Below are positions 1-8,217 of a stretch of 11,847 nt of DNA, in pieces; the first letter of the stretch is position 1, and the number at the start of each line of letters is the position of its first letter. The notes below the pieces were generated by a model. The model worked only from the letters and a program-made list of their open reading frames with translations. It ran no database searches and had not been told where the DNA came from. A program made the translations under genes and the position numbers. The DNA lies in contig JALLAP010000560.1 of the NCBI GenBank assembly GCA_036939355.1, forward strand, positions 1-11,847. Reading direction: 5' to 3'. Origin of the DNA: Thalassiosira profunda (Eukaryota > Bacillariophyta > Thalassiosirophyceae > Thalassiosirales > Thalassiosiraceae).

Positions 1-2
1 AC

Positions 3-152
3 AATTTGCCCGTGTCGTTTTTGGAGGAGCGGGCCGAGGCGACGCGACGGACGCTAAGGCGGTGGGTGCTGAAGAAGGGACGGACGCGGGGGATGTACGA
101 GGAGTGGAAGCGGAGCGGGACGGGCGGTGGCGGGAGGAGACATTCGATGTGA
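3..152 (+). CDS. C-terminal fragment of an unidentified protein (5' end outside window)
   Basis: Reading from base 3 gives about 49 open codons up to a TGA at 150-152. The peptide contains the stretch L-E-E-R-A-E-A-T-R-R-T-L-R-R-W-V-L-K-K, which looks like a basic amphipathic helix, and then a glycine-rich end (G-G-G-G-R-R-H-S-M). I do not recognise the family. The choice of frame rests on this helix-like composition only. The neighbouring frame (62-484) is also open and longer but reads as low-complexity GC-rich translation. The sequence G-T-G-A-G-G at 149-154 resembles a splice donor, so the gene may continue by splicing into 300-500 instead of ending here. Low confidence. Confidence 0.3.
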   Translation, partial: NLPVSFLEERAEATRRTLRRWVLKKGRTRGMYEEWKRSGTGGGGRRHSM

Positions 153-605
153 GGCGCATGCCTCCGATGCGCGAAGCGCCAGGGCCCAACGCGCCGGGCT
201 CGCTTGGAGCAAACGAATGCCTCCCTCGCGGCGACCGCGTATTTCCCTCGTTTTTCACCTCCGAGGAAGGTGCGCGGGCGCTCGAGGACGATCACCATCG
301 TAACATCGCCCACCGGACCAGCAGAGATATTTTTGAGGGGCAATTGGGACCCCTTCTACGACGTCAGTTTTCTGGAGCGCATCCGTCAGCATCATCCCTT
401 CGACCTTTGTCTTATTATCCGAGTGTACTTTCAAGAGGAAGAGATGGAGCTGCAACGATGTTTGGTTCCCACGTTTTTGGCTAGAGCAATGTTTGGTCCT
501 GCTTACCAACTTGATTAATGAGTTCGAGGATCGATTGTAAATGTATCTCCACTTGTGGCACTCTCTAAACATGACAAGATGGCAAAGGTTCGAGCACCCT
601 TCGAT
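153..605. other. Unresolved stretch, possibly 3' UTR or spliced exon
   Basis: No gene can be called here with confidence. Plus-strand frames are open in places. One, ending with a TAA at 516-518, reads L-R-G-N-W-D-P-F-Y-D-V-S-F-L-E-R-I-R and is fairly protein-like, so it may be a 3' exon joined to the fragment at 3-152. No convincing donor/acceptor pair decides this. The region lies between that fragment and the stop of the minus-strand AAA gene at 606, so it would normally hold both 3' UTRs. Confidence 0.3.
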
Positions 606-3510
606 CTAAACACAGCGCCACCAGGACAGCCAACCCGACCGCTTGCCACCCTCCTTCTGCCATTCACTCCTCATGGTATCCTTGTGCCCCTCGACAACAG
701 CAATCGTTTCGAGCAGGAGTTCCTGCGACAGTTTTACTTGCCAGTCTGCATCTCCAACAGCGGCTTCATCGGCCGCGAGGGCCATAGCAAGACGAAGCGC
801 ATTTTTTATCTCTCGTCCGTTGAGTTCAGCAGCCCTGGCCAACGCTTTCACATCGACAGAATCAAGAGACGTTCCAGAAGACTTGAGGAGTAGGTTCGCC
901 CACACCTGCGCGCGCCCCTCCACGTCTAGAGGATCGTAACGCAGCGCCAGGGTGATCCTCGTCATAAAGGCAGGATCCAGAGAATCGATGCGGTTGCTTG
1001 TGAGAAAAAGAATGCCACGATGATACTCCACAAGGCGGAGCATCACGGACACCATCGCATTGCGCTCAAGCGGAGAGTTGGAGCTCCTGGCCTCCAACAA
1101 GGAGTCTGCCTCGTCAAGGAGGACCAGGGCGTCCCAGCGAGCGCAAACGTCGAGGATCTCTGAGAGGCGGCGCTCGAGCTCGTCGGCCGTCGTTCCGAGG
1201 GTCCCCATGCTCACGCTGTAGAGCGGGCGGTGAAGCGACTCAGCGATGGCTTCAGCAGTGAGCGTCTTGCCAGTTCCAGGCAAGCCGTAGAGCAAGAACA
1301 CGGTCCCTTCGCCCTTTCCTTCCACTAGATCATGAAAGCCGCTCGTGTGCTTCGTCAACGCCTTTATCATGCGCTTGCGTGAATTCGGTAGGACCAGACG
1401 ATCGAACACGTCTGGATCGAAGTCAATTTCTCCCAAGCCGTCGATGACCACGTCGCCCCAGGACTTGGACGTCAGACTGAATCCGACAGTCGTGGGCCAG
1501 ACCAACGCCAAGTGCTCGTCAGGAACATGGCTAAATAGGACCAAGTCACCAGCAACGTTGACATCCAGCGTGGCGTTGGCGCCACTCCCTTTGCTCTCGC
1601 TCAGCGAGCGAAGATGAAGCTTGAATTCCTTCCTCTTCATCGTGATGCCATCAACCATGTCATCCCGGCCCATGCTGTAGAATGCCCGTTGTCCGACGCA
1701 GCGTCGAAATCCAAGACGATTCGGCCAGATGACGCCAACGCAACCGACGAATTTCCAGCATTAAACGACCCGCCACCGCTTTTCTGGAAGAAACAACCCT
1801 TCTCATACTCCATGAAACAGTGAGTCCTATCCCCACCAATGCATGTGACGCGATTGTACAGTTCGCCACGACGCTGGTACCTCCGCAACAACGGCTGCAG
1901 CTCCTGGCCTGTCAAAGGGACGAACGCCAATCCCGCGCCACTCGCGCTTGCAGAGAGCGATCGACGTCCCTCAAACATTTCAATGCCCTCCACTACCTCT
2001 GCAAAGGTGGACAGGCCTCCACCGACAGGAATAATGAACCTCAACGACAGCTGAAAGTACTTCATTGGCTTTCCGCTGATTGTCCGTCCTTGGGTGTAAC
2101 GGTGCCAATTGACCTGGCAGACCGAGTCGACCCCGCTGCCCCCAGCGTGTTTGGCGATGACGTAGGACCCAGGAGGATACAGGGAGTGGAGGGAGTCAAA
2201 CTCATAGTAGCCGTCCTTCAATAGAGACCGCCCCAACTCAAGTTTGTCCCCATTGGAAGCTTCAACGTGATGAATGAGATCATCCAAGCCATCAATATCC
2301 ACCCTGCCCTCCGGCAGGGCCATGCCAATGGACTTGGCCATCTCCAGAAATGCATGGCGCTTCGAATGGATTAGCTCCCTATCCATCTCATTCACCAGGG
2401 AAGAGTTGTACTCATTTCGAGCAAAATGTACTCCCTTCAGCGCTCCCAAAGCGTGATAAAGAGTTAGCTCGTCCACGACCATCTCGGAAGTAGTAGAGCC
2501 AGTGCTGAACCTCCCGGTCTTCTGGACTGTCTGAGCGAGCTGGCGCACGAGATCGGCGAGAGGGGAGACGCCCCGAGACGAAGGAAACGCCACCGCATCT
2601 TTTTGAAGAGTGAAATATTGCCCCGCTGCAGAAGTTTCGTCTGCCACAGTTGCCTTGACCTCACGTTTCGCCTCGTTTACCTTGCAGTCTTTGGCATAAT
2701 CTTGGGCCTCCACTCCCAGAACCCCGGCGAGTTCCTTCAAGTCATGTCCCTGCAACCGAGCGGTATTCTGAATAGCCACCAACGGAACGCCAGCTTTCCT
2801 CATTCTCACGAACTTGGCCATCCGAGGATTGACCGCCCTATCATTAGATTTCTCCTCCTCCTCTGCTTCCTCCTTCTCCTCATTGTCGTTTCCCCCCTGC
2901 TCCTTCAATAAGCGGGCAATCTGCTCAGGGGGAGCACCTGTTTCTTCGCCAGCCAGCTGCTGCACACGATCTATAGGCACGCCACCCTTGATCATGCGCC
3001 TGTACTTTTTGACCAGAGTCTCAGGAATTGCAACACCCCTGCCCTCATCTTCGCTATCGCTCACCATCGCAGCCTTCTCCTCCTTGCCGTCGGACGGAGA
3101 CAGCACGAGCGACATGTCGACCCCCTCGAGCCTCGCCTTCTGCTCCACCGCCCCCAGCGGCGCCCCCGCCTGGAGCATCAGCCGCAATTTCTTCACCTGC
3201 TTGCTGCTCCCCGCGCCGTCGCCCCCCTCGTTCTCCCGCTTCTGCCGCTCTCGATGCTCATCCGCCAGATGCATCACTTTCGCCAAGTTAGGGTTCTTCC
3301 ACGAAGTTTCGCCCGAGGGCTCGTGGACGTAGGGCGGCCGGCCGGTTCGACCTCCGCGGCATCGAGGCGCCTCCATCCTGGAGGGAGGTCGTTGATGAGC
3401 GCTCGCACCTCGTCGTAGTTGACTGAGTGCGCAAAGTTGATGTTGTCGCTGTCCATCCCGTCGAACGGGCTGAATTGATCAGCGGCGCCGCCGCCGCCAT
3501 CCTTGCCCAT
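606..3510 (-). CDS. WW-domain / GVP-repeat / DUF7025-like / AAA+ ATPase, frame broken twice
   Basis: Read on the minus strand from ATG 3510 to TAG 606, this is one AAA+ ATPase of about 968 residues if two missing bases are allowed. In order: a WW domain (about 42-74, L-P-P-G-W to S-W-K-N-P); three repeats K-x-R-x-M-x-x-G-V-P (106-138, 167-202, 231-263); an acidic run (208-224); a DUF7025-like region (about 433-601, ending S-G-R-I-V-L-D); and an AAA+ module with Walker A G-L-P-G-T-G-K-T (743-750), Walker B L-L-D-E-A-D (about 798-803), sensor-1 N840 in T-S-N-R-I-D and a candidate arginine finger R852. DUF7025-AAA proteins hydrolyse ATP to remodel unknown substrates; WW domains bind proline-rich peptides. 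The frame shifts by -1 near 3332-3347, inside the WW domain, and near 1675-1690. A second possible start, ATG 3563, opens an acidic peptide in another frame and would need a third shift. Known: the families. Inferred: one gene, and the ATP-driven role. Confidence 0.8.
2723..3196 (-). repeat. Three GVP-type protein repeats in the AAA gene
   Basis: Three diverged copies of a motif of about 33 residues are encoded at 3196-3098, 3013-2906 and 2821-2723. All share a basic/hydrophobic start, a G-(V/A)-P core, a following helix and, in copies 1 and 3, an (E/Q)-G-x-D end. The pattern resembles the conserved motif of CCDC53/WASHC3, a subunit of the actin-regulating WASH complex. That resemblance is from memory of the family. 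A role in actin regulation for this protein is not shown. Confidence 0.65.
3290..3387 (-). other. WW domain split across two frames
   Basis: The N-terminal half (L-P-P-G-W-R-R-L-D-A-A) lies in one frame and the C-terminal half (Y-V-H-E-P-S-G-E-T-S-W-K-N-P) in another. Both signature tryptophans and the final proline of a WW domain are present with normal spacing once one base is restored. This is the strongest evidence that the shift near 3332-3347 is not a real gene boundary. Confidence 0.8.
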
Positions 3511-3640
3511 CCTTGGATGTCTTTGTCTTGTAGTGCCTCTGTAGTGGGCGCCTCCTCCTCCATCACTTCGCACGATCGATCGAGAGAATCAAGAGCGCGC
3601 GGCTTTTTTCGCCCTGCCTCGCCGCGTTGCTCGCACTCGC

Positions 3641-3650
3641 ACTCGCAGCT
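3641..3650. repeat. Left target-site duplication of the MITE
   Basis: ACTCGCAGCT directly abuts the left terminus. The flank is a small TCGCAC/TCGCAG microrepeat. Removing the element and one copy rebuilds a continuous version of this microrepeat, which fits an insertion into it. Confidence 0.85.
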
Positions 3651-3835
3651 AGGCTTCTGGGTTTAGTGGGGGGATTTCGTGCCGTAGGCGGGGGTTCCCC
3701 ACGTGGGCCCCACCTCCTAACAAACGGCACTAGCTTTGAATCTGCCCCAAGCGGGGCTCTGTTAGGGGAAGCTAGTGAGGCCTCCCCACGTGCCGTAGGT
3801 GGGGGCCCCCACTCCCCCACTAAACCCAGAAGCCT
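3651..3835. mobile_element. 185-bp MITE, probably Mutator-like (MULE)
   Basis: The element starts AGGCTTCTGGGTTTAGTGGG at 3651 and ends with the exact reverse complement at 3835; the perfect terminal inverted repeat is 22 bp. It is flanked by identical 10-bp direct repeats (3641-3650 and 3836-3845). It has no coding capacity. The interior is rich in further inverted pieces: CACTAGCTT/AAGCTAGTG, CCTAACA/TGTTAGG and a GCCCC-AAGC-GGGGC hairpin. A 9-11 bp target duplication is typical of Mutator-like elements, hence the class, which is inference. It lies 141 bp upstream of the AAA ATG at 3510 and 275 bp upstream of the glycosyltransferase ATG, so it could influence either promoter. Confidence 0.9.
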
Positions 3836-3845
3836 ACTCGCAGCT
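3836..3845. repeat. Right target-site duplication of the MITE
   Basis: ACTCGCAGCT, identical to the left copy, directly follows the right terminus. Confidence 0.85.
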
Positions 3846-4110
3846 CGCAGCTCGAACTGAACTAAGCTCCCAGTTGCCCCCCTCCGGCCTATCGCGCGGC
3901 GCTGGTAGGAACGGCGACACGCTAGAGGAGGAGGATATGTTGGCGTGGGCAGGGGGTGGCATCGACAGAATCGAACTCCTCGCGCCAAGTATGATGTGTC
4001 GACCGCGCCCTAGCCATCAGACACAGCCATCGCCATCAGCCATCTTCAGTAAGTCATGACGACACCACGACCTTTGCAAATCGATAGGAACGCGGAGAAC
4101 GAGTGCACCA
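3846..4110. promoter_or_regulatory. Upstream region of the glycosyltransferase gene
   Basis: No convincing gene is seen. The stretch is the 5' flank and leader of the plus-strand glycosyltransferase and, with the MITE, forms the divergent region shared with the AAA gene. Small CTCGCAG microrepeats continue from the insertion site. No TATA box or other core element is clear to me. Confidence 0.4.
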
Positions 4111-5615
4111 ATGGCACCTTTCGTCCGGTGCCGCACAGAGCGCCTCCTGCTCTCTATCGTGTTGGTCGTCGTCCTGCTCAACACATATCGCGTGGACCTG
4201 AGCACAACATCGCTGGTAGATGAGCCGGTGGCCCACCGTGTGCGGGATTTCCATCCTGATTGGAGGTCTAAAAAGGCGCCACAATTCACCGTCGACATCT
4301 TGAGCGTATCATCGATCAACAAATTGGACTTGCTTGCTGCGCAGCAAAGGACGTTCGCCTCTCACGTATCGGTGCGTAACTTTTTCAACGCAACTGAATT
4401 GGATGATGCGGATCCCGACTGCCACAAGCTGTTGACGTGGGACGATGTGACGAAAGTATCAGCGTTTTGCCGTGGGTTGACGGTGAAGAAATTGATGGGA
4501 GGTTTGTTCAAGGACCTGTCACAACTGATATTCAACCCCAAATGGTCATCCTTCAACGTCAATTGGATGTGCGCTCGGGGGAGGACGTACGCGGAACTGA
4601 TGGGAGCGACCAATTTGACACTGCGAGATATTGACGGGATATCACTCTTCTGTCAACTGCAGCGGCGGAAGAAAGAGGTCTTTGAAGGCCAAACAAGTAT
4701 GAGTCCAGTCTTCCGTTGGATGAAGAAGAATTTTGCACGCTCACAATGGCTGGAGAAGAAGGAAAATCCAATGGGCTGGCTGTGCGCTCAGGGTCGGCCG
4801 TATGCAGGTTTGTTGAAAGTGCAGCATCACTACGCCAAAATGAAGGAAGATCTGCCCGACTTCTTGGTCATCCTGGACGACGATAGCTACATAAACGTCG
4901 AGTTGTTTCAGGATAGCTTTGCAAAAACGGATTCGTCGGACGATCTGTTTTTCGCGGGTTGCCTCATTCGCCATCCAATGGGACCCAAGGAAGCCAACAT
5001 CACAAATCCGTTTGGTGGCTTTGGCTCCATCCTCAGCAATGGAGCGCTTCGGAATCTATTCCGTCCGATCCGCTGCCCCACGTTCGGCCTCGTCAGCATT
5101 GAAGAAGCAACTGCCAACGAAGCCATTTGCAACCAACTGGACGACGACATCGTTTGGGAGAGGCAGTATTTCCAAAACGGTATGAGCCTGGCTGAGCTCA
5201 TGTATCGGTATACAAGCGCAGAGCTGTACAGACGCGTGGACGAATGGAAAACGTGAGTCTTCATGCTACTATCCACTGTCGTCTCGCATTTGCGGTGGTC
5301 TTATTCTTGCATTCGACATGCAGTGGCTATTGCATGCACAGCGATTGGGTGCTGGGCTACTTCGCAAATCATTACAACATATCAAAACACGTGGCTCCAA
5401 CCGCGAACAAATGGATCAACAACTCGCCACACGCACGCATCGAGGCATACAAAGGGTCACAGATATATGACAAAGCGATGGGGGTATGCAACAATGAGGG
5501 AGCGAACTGCAAGGAGGGAAACGAGATCTGCCACCGGGCCACTCCGCAATGGATGGAAGATGAGACGCGCAGATGGAAGCTGAAAGTGCCAGAGAGATTC
5601 AAGAGTAAACCATGA
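4111..5615 (+). CDS. Fringe-like type II membrane glycosyltransferase, two exons
   Basis: Exon 1 (4111-5252) starts at an ATG in ACCAATGG context; exon 2 (about 5324-5615) ends in TGA; the product is about 477 residues. An N-terminal hydrophobic segment (about 12-26, L-L-L-S-I-V-L-V-V-V-L-L) fits a Golgi signal anchor. The catalytic region carries a D-D-D metal/nucleotide-sugar motif at 256-258 (L-V-I-L-D-D-D-S-Y-I-N), preceded by W-L-C-A-Q-G-R-P and followed by F-G-G-F-G-S-I-L-S-N-G-A, as in fringe/beta-1,3-glycosyltransferase families (GT31-like). Exon 2 begins with C-M-H-S-D-W-V-L-G-Y-F and restores a continuous C-terminal domain. It probably transfers a sugar to glycoproteins in the secretory pathway; donor and acceptor are unknown. 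A preceding copy of the F-C...W-x-C-A-x-G-R module (about 110-165) looks like an internal duplication. Convergent with the MYND gene, 76 bp apart. Confidence 0.85.
5253..5323 (+). other. GT-AG intron of the glycosyltransferase gene (71 nt; alternative 89 nt)
   Basis: The donor GTGAGT at 5253 follows GGAAAAC. A pyrimidine-rich tract leads to CAG at 5321-5323. A second acceptor, ACAG ending at 5341, lies 18 nt further and keeps the same frame, so the two choices differ by six residues (G-Y-C-M-H-S). I prefer 5323 for its better pyrimidine tract and because C-M-H-S-D-W fits what I remember of the family. Without splicing, exon 1 stops at 5254-5256. Confidence 0.75.
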
Positions 5616-5691
5616 TTATTGCCCTGCCCTGCCCTAGCATTACCTCTCTTGCCAAAAGTTTCTGAGAGTGCAATGCGAGCATTTTGCATCA

Positions 5692-8217
5692 TCAAGAGCG
5701 AGAGCAACGCGGCTTCCCATTTGCACTGCCTTCTTCCTTATTAGGATCTTTGTTCCTTTCATCTGCGGCGAGATCGAGATCGCCAAAGCAACGAGAAACA
5801 GTTGCGCACAGTTCTGAAATAGTCCCTGCGTCTGACACCTTTCTTGTCAGGTGATTTTTCATTGCTGGATCCTCGAACCGCGTTCGTCTTTCCTCCAAGG
5901 TCAGGTATTGTATCTTCAACCCTGACGCAGTGTCCCACACAACGCTACCTTCCTTCCAAGGCATTTTGTTTTGCATCATCGGCGTTATGCTTCTTTGTTT
6001 GCGCTTCCCCTCTGCCTGCTCTAGTTCCAAAATGGCGTTGGAAACCAAGGAGCTGTGCCCAAAGATATCTGAAAGGTGCTCCACTGTAGCAAGGCCGTCG
6101 TCAAACAAACTCTGAATAACATCCATGACATCTGGCATCCACTTTGAGACCAGCAGGATCCGGTCGGAGATGTCAGGAGTGAGCGTGTGCGTGAAGTATC
6201 GCAGTGGAAATGTGAGGAATGGGTCGTTCTGCTCAAACGGCGGCGCATGCTTGCGGCGCAATCTGGCCCCATCTTCATCTGGCAGAAGCGCCAGGATTGG
6301 GTCAGCCTTTCCATTGCGTAGACTCATGTAATACATCGCTTGAGCGATTTTTCTCTCGAGTACGAGGGCCGCCACAATCCATACGAGAAATCGTACGGCC
6401 GGTCGTAGTGCATCTGCATTTCCCCTTCATCGCAACAATCCATGAAGTCAATGAATTCTTCAAACTCTACCAGAGATTTGTGGCATATCTTCATTGCATC
6501 CGTGACAAACTGGGTGAACGAAAATGCTGGCAGTTGCGGGTCCCTTCCTATCATCATGTAGTGGTCAATGTTGCGGCTCATTGCATCGTATCCTGCAATT
6601 TCGTTCAGCGCGTCCACAGCTGCCCCGAATCGTGGTCTGATGTACTCTGACACTATAAACTCGTGGTCATCTCTGCAGAATTGCAGCGTATCCCGCCAAG
6701 TAGGTTCCCAGAAGCAATTGATCGCATCGCCATCCTCGAGTCCTCTCATTTGAGGAGTGTCAGTATTGGTGAGGAGCTTTCCATTGTGGATAAAACGCAG
6801 GCTCTCTTGCCGATAGCCAAACCGGTTGGCGTAGGCTCTGAATATCTTGATCAACCGGGAGGATATCTTGATCTTGAACGAGATGTCATCGTTGTCAAAC
6901 CCCCTAACTTTGATGGTCACTGATGCGTCAGACTCTGTGACTGCGTTAGGTTCTGCATACGGATCTCCGCGCACGCCTGGCCTCTTCGATTGGACGATAC
7001 AGGTCTCACTCTTGATGTATCGAGCCCCAGCCCTTACCACATCTTTGATATGCCGGAAGTCAGGGCACGCCAAAAAAGAACCCGAGCAGCCGTACAACTT
7101 GCCAAACTCGGCCTCGGTTGCATTGCACCGCGCAAAGGGGCTCAAGATTTCCAGCGCTTGCTTCTTGTACCAATCCTTTTCGAATCGGAGCCACTCTCGC
7201 TTGATGCCAAGATACTCCCCAATTAACGCAACACAGTCATGGTTTCGGAGAAACTTATTGTCGATCGCCCCCAAAACCTCCATCCTCTGGTGCATCAATT
7301 GTTTGACGATGAACATGTGGTTCAACGCCGCCACAGGGAGGCTCTCACAATTGAGAGCATAACTGCGAAAGTAGGACGGGGTGATGTCCTCTTCCCAAGC
7401 ATGAATCGGCGAGCTAATGAGCTCAGTCAGGGCACGGACAGGAGGCTCAGTGTATCCGTGAGAATAATGGCTGAAGTATTTCTCGCCTGCCCGGGCAAAG
7501 AAGCAGCACATATCGTAGAGCTCCTGATACCTTCCAGTGAACAGAAGGAGATTCAGCAAAAGATCCTTCTTCGGCCCAAGACCGTCGGCCCTGCTGTAGA
7601 AGCTGTCGTACTTGTCGAGCATGAAGAGATGTTTGCAGTGCATGATTGCAATGTCAAGTGCAACGTCGTTTGTCTGCAGTGCGCCATCACTCCCACTTCT
7701 CAGGAGACCCTCCCGCGCAAGCGCCGTGATCAACGCCTGCCTGGATCCGAAGTAACTCTTGGGGAAGTTCTGGCAGAGGCCACGTTCCTGTTCGGGGACC
7801 CCGAACTGATACAAGTTCTCGGGATAGTCCTCGGCTAGTGTTTCTCCAGTACGGGCCAGCCACTGCTCGAGGCGGGAGGCAGTTTCGGTGACGCCCTCGG
7901 TTATCTCCCGTATGGTACTGCACGACCCTTGATGAATGGAGTCGTTCTCTTTGCATTCTTCTGAGCAATAGACGCAGGCCTTACAATCGCAGCGCTGTTT
8001 GTCGCACTCTCGCACGATGCGCTTCCGGCAGCAGACGCAGGTGTGGAGCGACTGGTGTTCGCGGCCAATTGCAAAGGAGGGGTAAATGATCCTGGAATAA
8101 ACGTCCGGGTGAAATGTACAAGATGATATGAGAGGGACGCAATTTTTTCCTCGATTGCAACGCTGCACACACTGCCGGAGCTCACCTGGAATACACGCGC
8201 GGGTGAATGCGAGGCAT
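5692..8217 (-). CDS. MYND zinc-finger protein with SUMO-like domain, two exons, one frame break
   Basis: Exon 1 is 8217-8186 (ATG-CCT-CGC), exon 2 is 8091-5692; the product is about 810 residues if one missing base near 6365-6372 is allowed. A MYND-type zinc finger spans 29-68 (C29-x2-C32, C45-x-C47, Y-C-S-E-E-C57, H64, C68). A long helical region follows (L-L-N-L-L-L-F-T-G-R-Y-Q-E-L). A SUMO/Rad60-type ubiquitin-like fold is recognisable at 402-471 (V-T-I-K-V to L-E-D-G-D-A-I-N), without a terminal di-glycine, so it is an embedded domain and not a modifier. MYND fingers bind proline-containing peptides, often in chromatin or quality-control proteins; the function here is unknown. The frame break joins G-L-W-R-P to L-V-L-E-R-K. 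Without splicing there is no in-frame ATG until far downstream, which supports the two-exon model. Shares a divergent promoter with the DUF1295 gene. Confidence 0.8.
8092..8116 (-). repeat. Direct repeat copy 2, end of the intron
   Basis: CATTTCACCCGGACGTTTATTCCAG-type sequence on the minus strand. It ends exactly at the splice acceptor and, if translated, reads F-H-P-D-V-Y-S-R, the near equivalent of the end of exon 1. The spacing between copies (94 nt) equals the intron length. Confidence 0.8.
8092..8185 (-). other. GT-AG intron of the MYND gene (94 nt)
   Basis: On the minus strand the donor is TCCAG|GTGAGC (intron starts 8185) and the acceptor is TTTATTCCAG|G (intron ends 8092). Splicing joins ATG 8217 in frame to the MYND finger: M-P-R-I-H-P-R-V-Y-S-R-I-I-Y-P-S-F. 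The last 25 nt of the intron nearly repeat the last 24 nt of exon 1. Confidence 0.8.
8186..8209 (-). repeat. Direct repeat copy 1, end of exon 1
   Basis: CATTCACCCGCGCGTGTATTCCAG-type sequence on the minus strand, encoding I-H-P-R-V-Y-S-R and ending exactly at the splice donor. It pairs with the copy at 8092-8116 (about 21 of 25 positions identical, one gap). Confidence 0.8.

Noticed and set aside
62..484. Plus-strand open frame of 140 codons near the left edge
   Set aside because: Its opening codon is not ATG, and it reads as mixed low-complexity translation. The frame from base 3 and the later frame ending at 518 look more protein-like, so no gene is called from it.
1675..1765. Reading the AAA-gene frame break near 1675 as an intron ending CTACAG
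   Set aside because: The only donor with the right phase would remove the S-G-R-I-V-L-D segment that fits the DUF7025-like region. A single missing base keeps it.
1820..2224. Plus-strand open frame of 134 codons
   Set aside because: Lies opposite the DUF7025-like part of the AAA gene, whose minus-strand frame shows clear family features; a shadow frame.
3563..3988. Open minus-strand frame of about 140 codons across the MITE region
   Set aside because: It runs through the MITE and the GC-rich promoter, has low-complexity composition and overlaps the start of the AAA gene; an accidental GC-rich frame.
7239..7838. Plus-strand open frame of 199 codons
   Set aside because: Lies opposite the helical region of the MYND gene and has no recognisable domain; a shadow frame.
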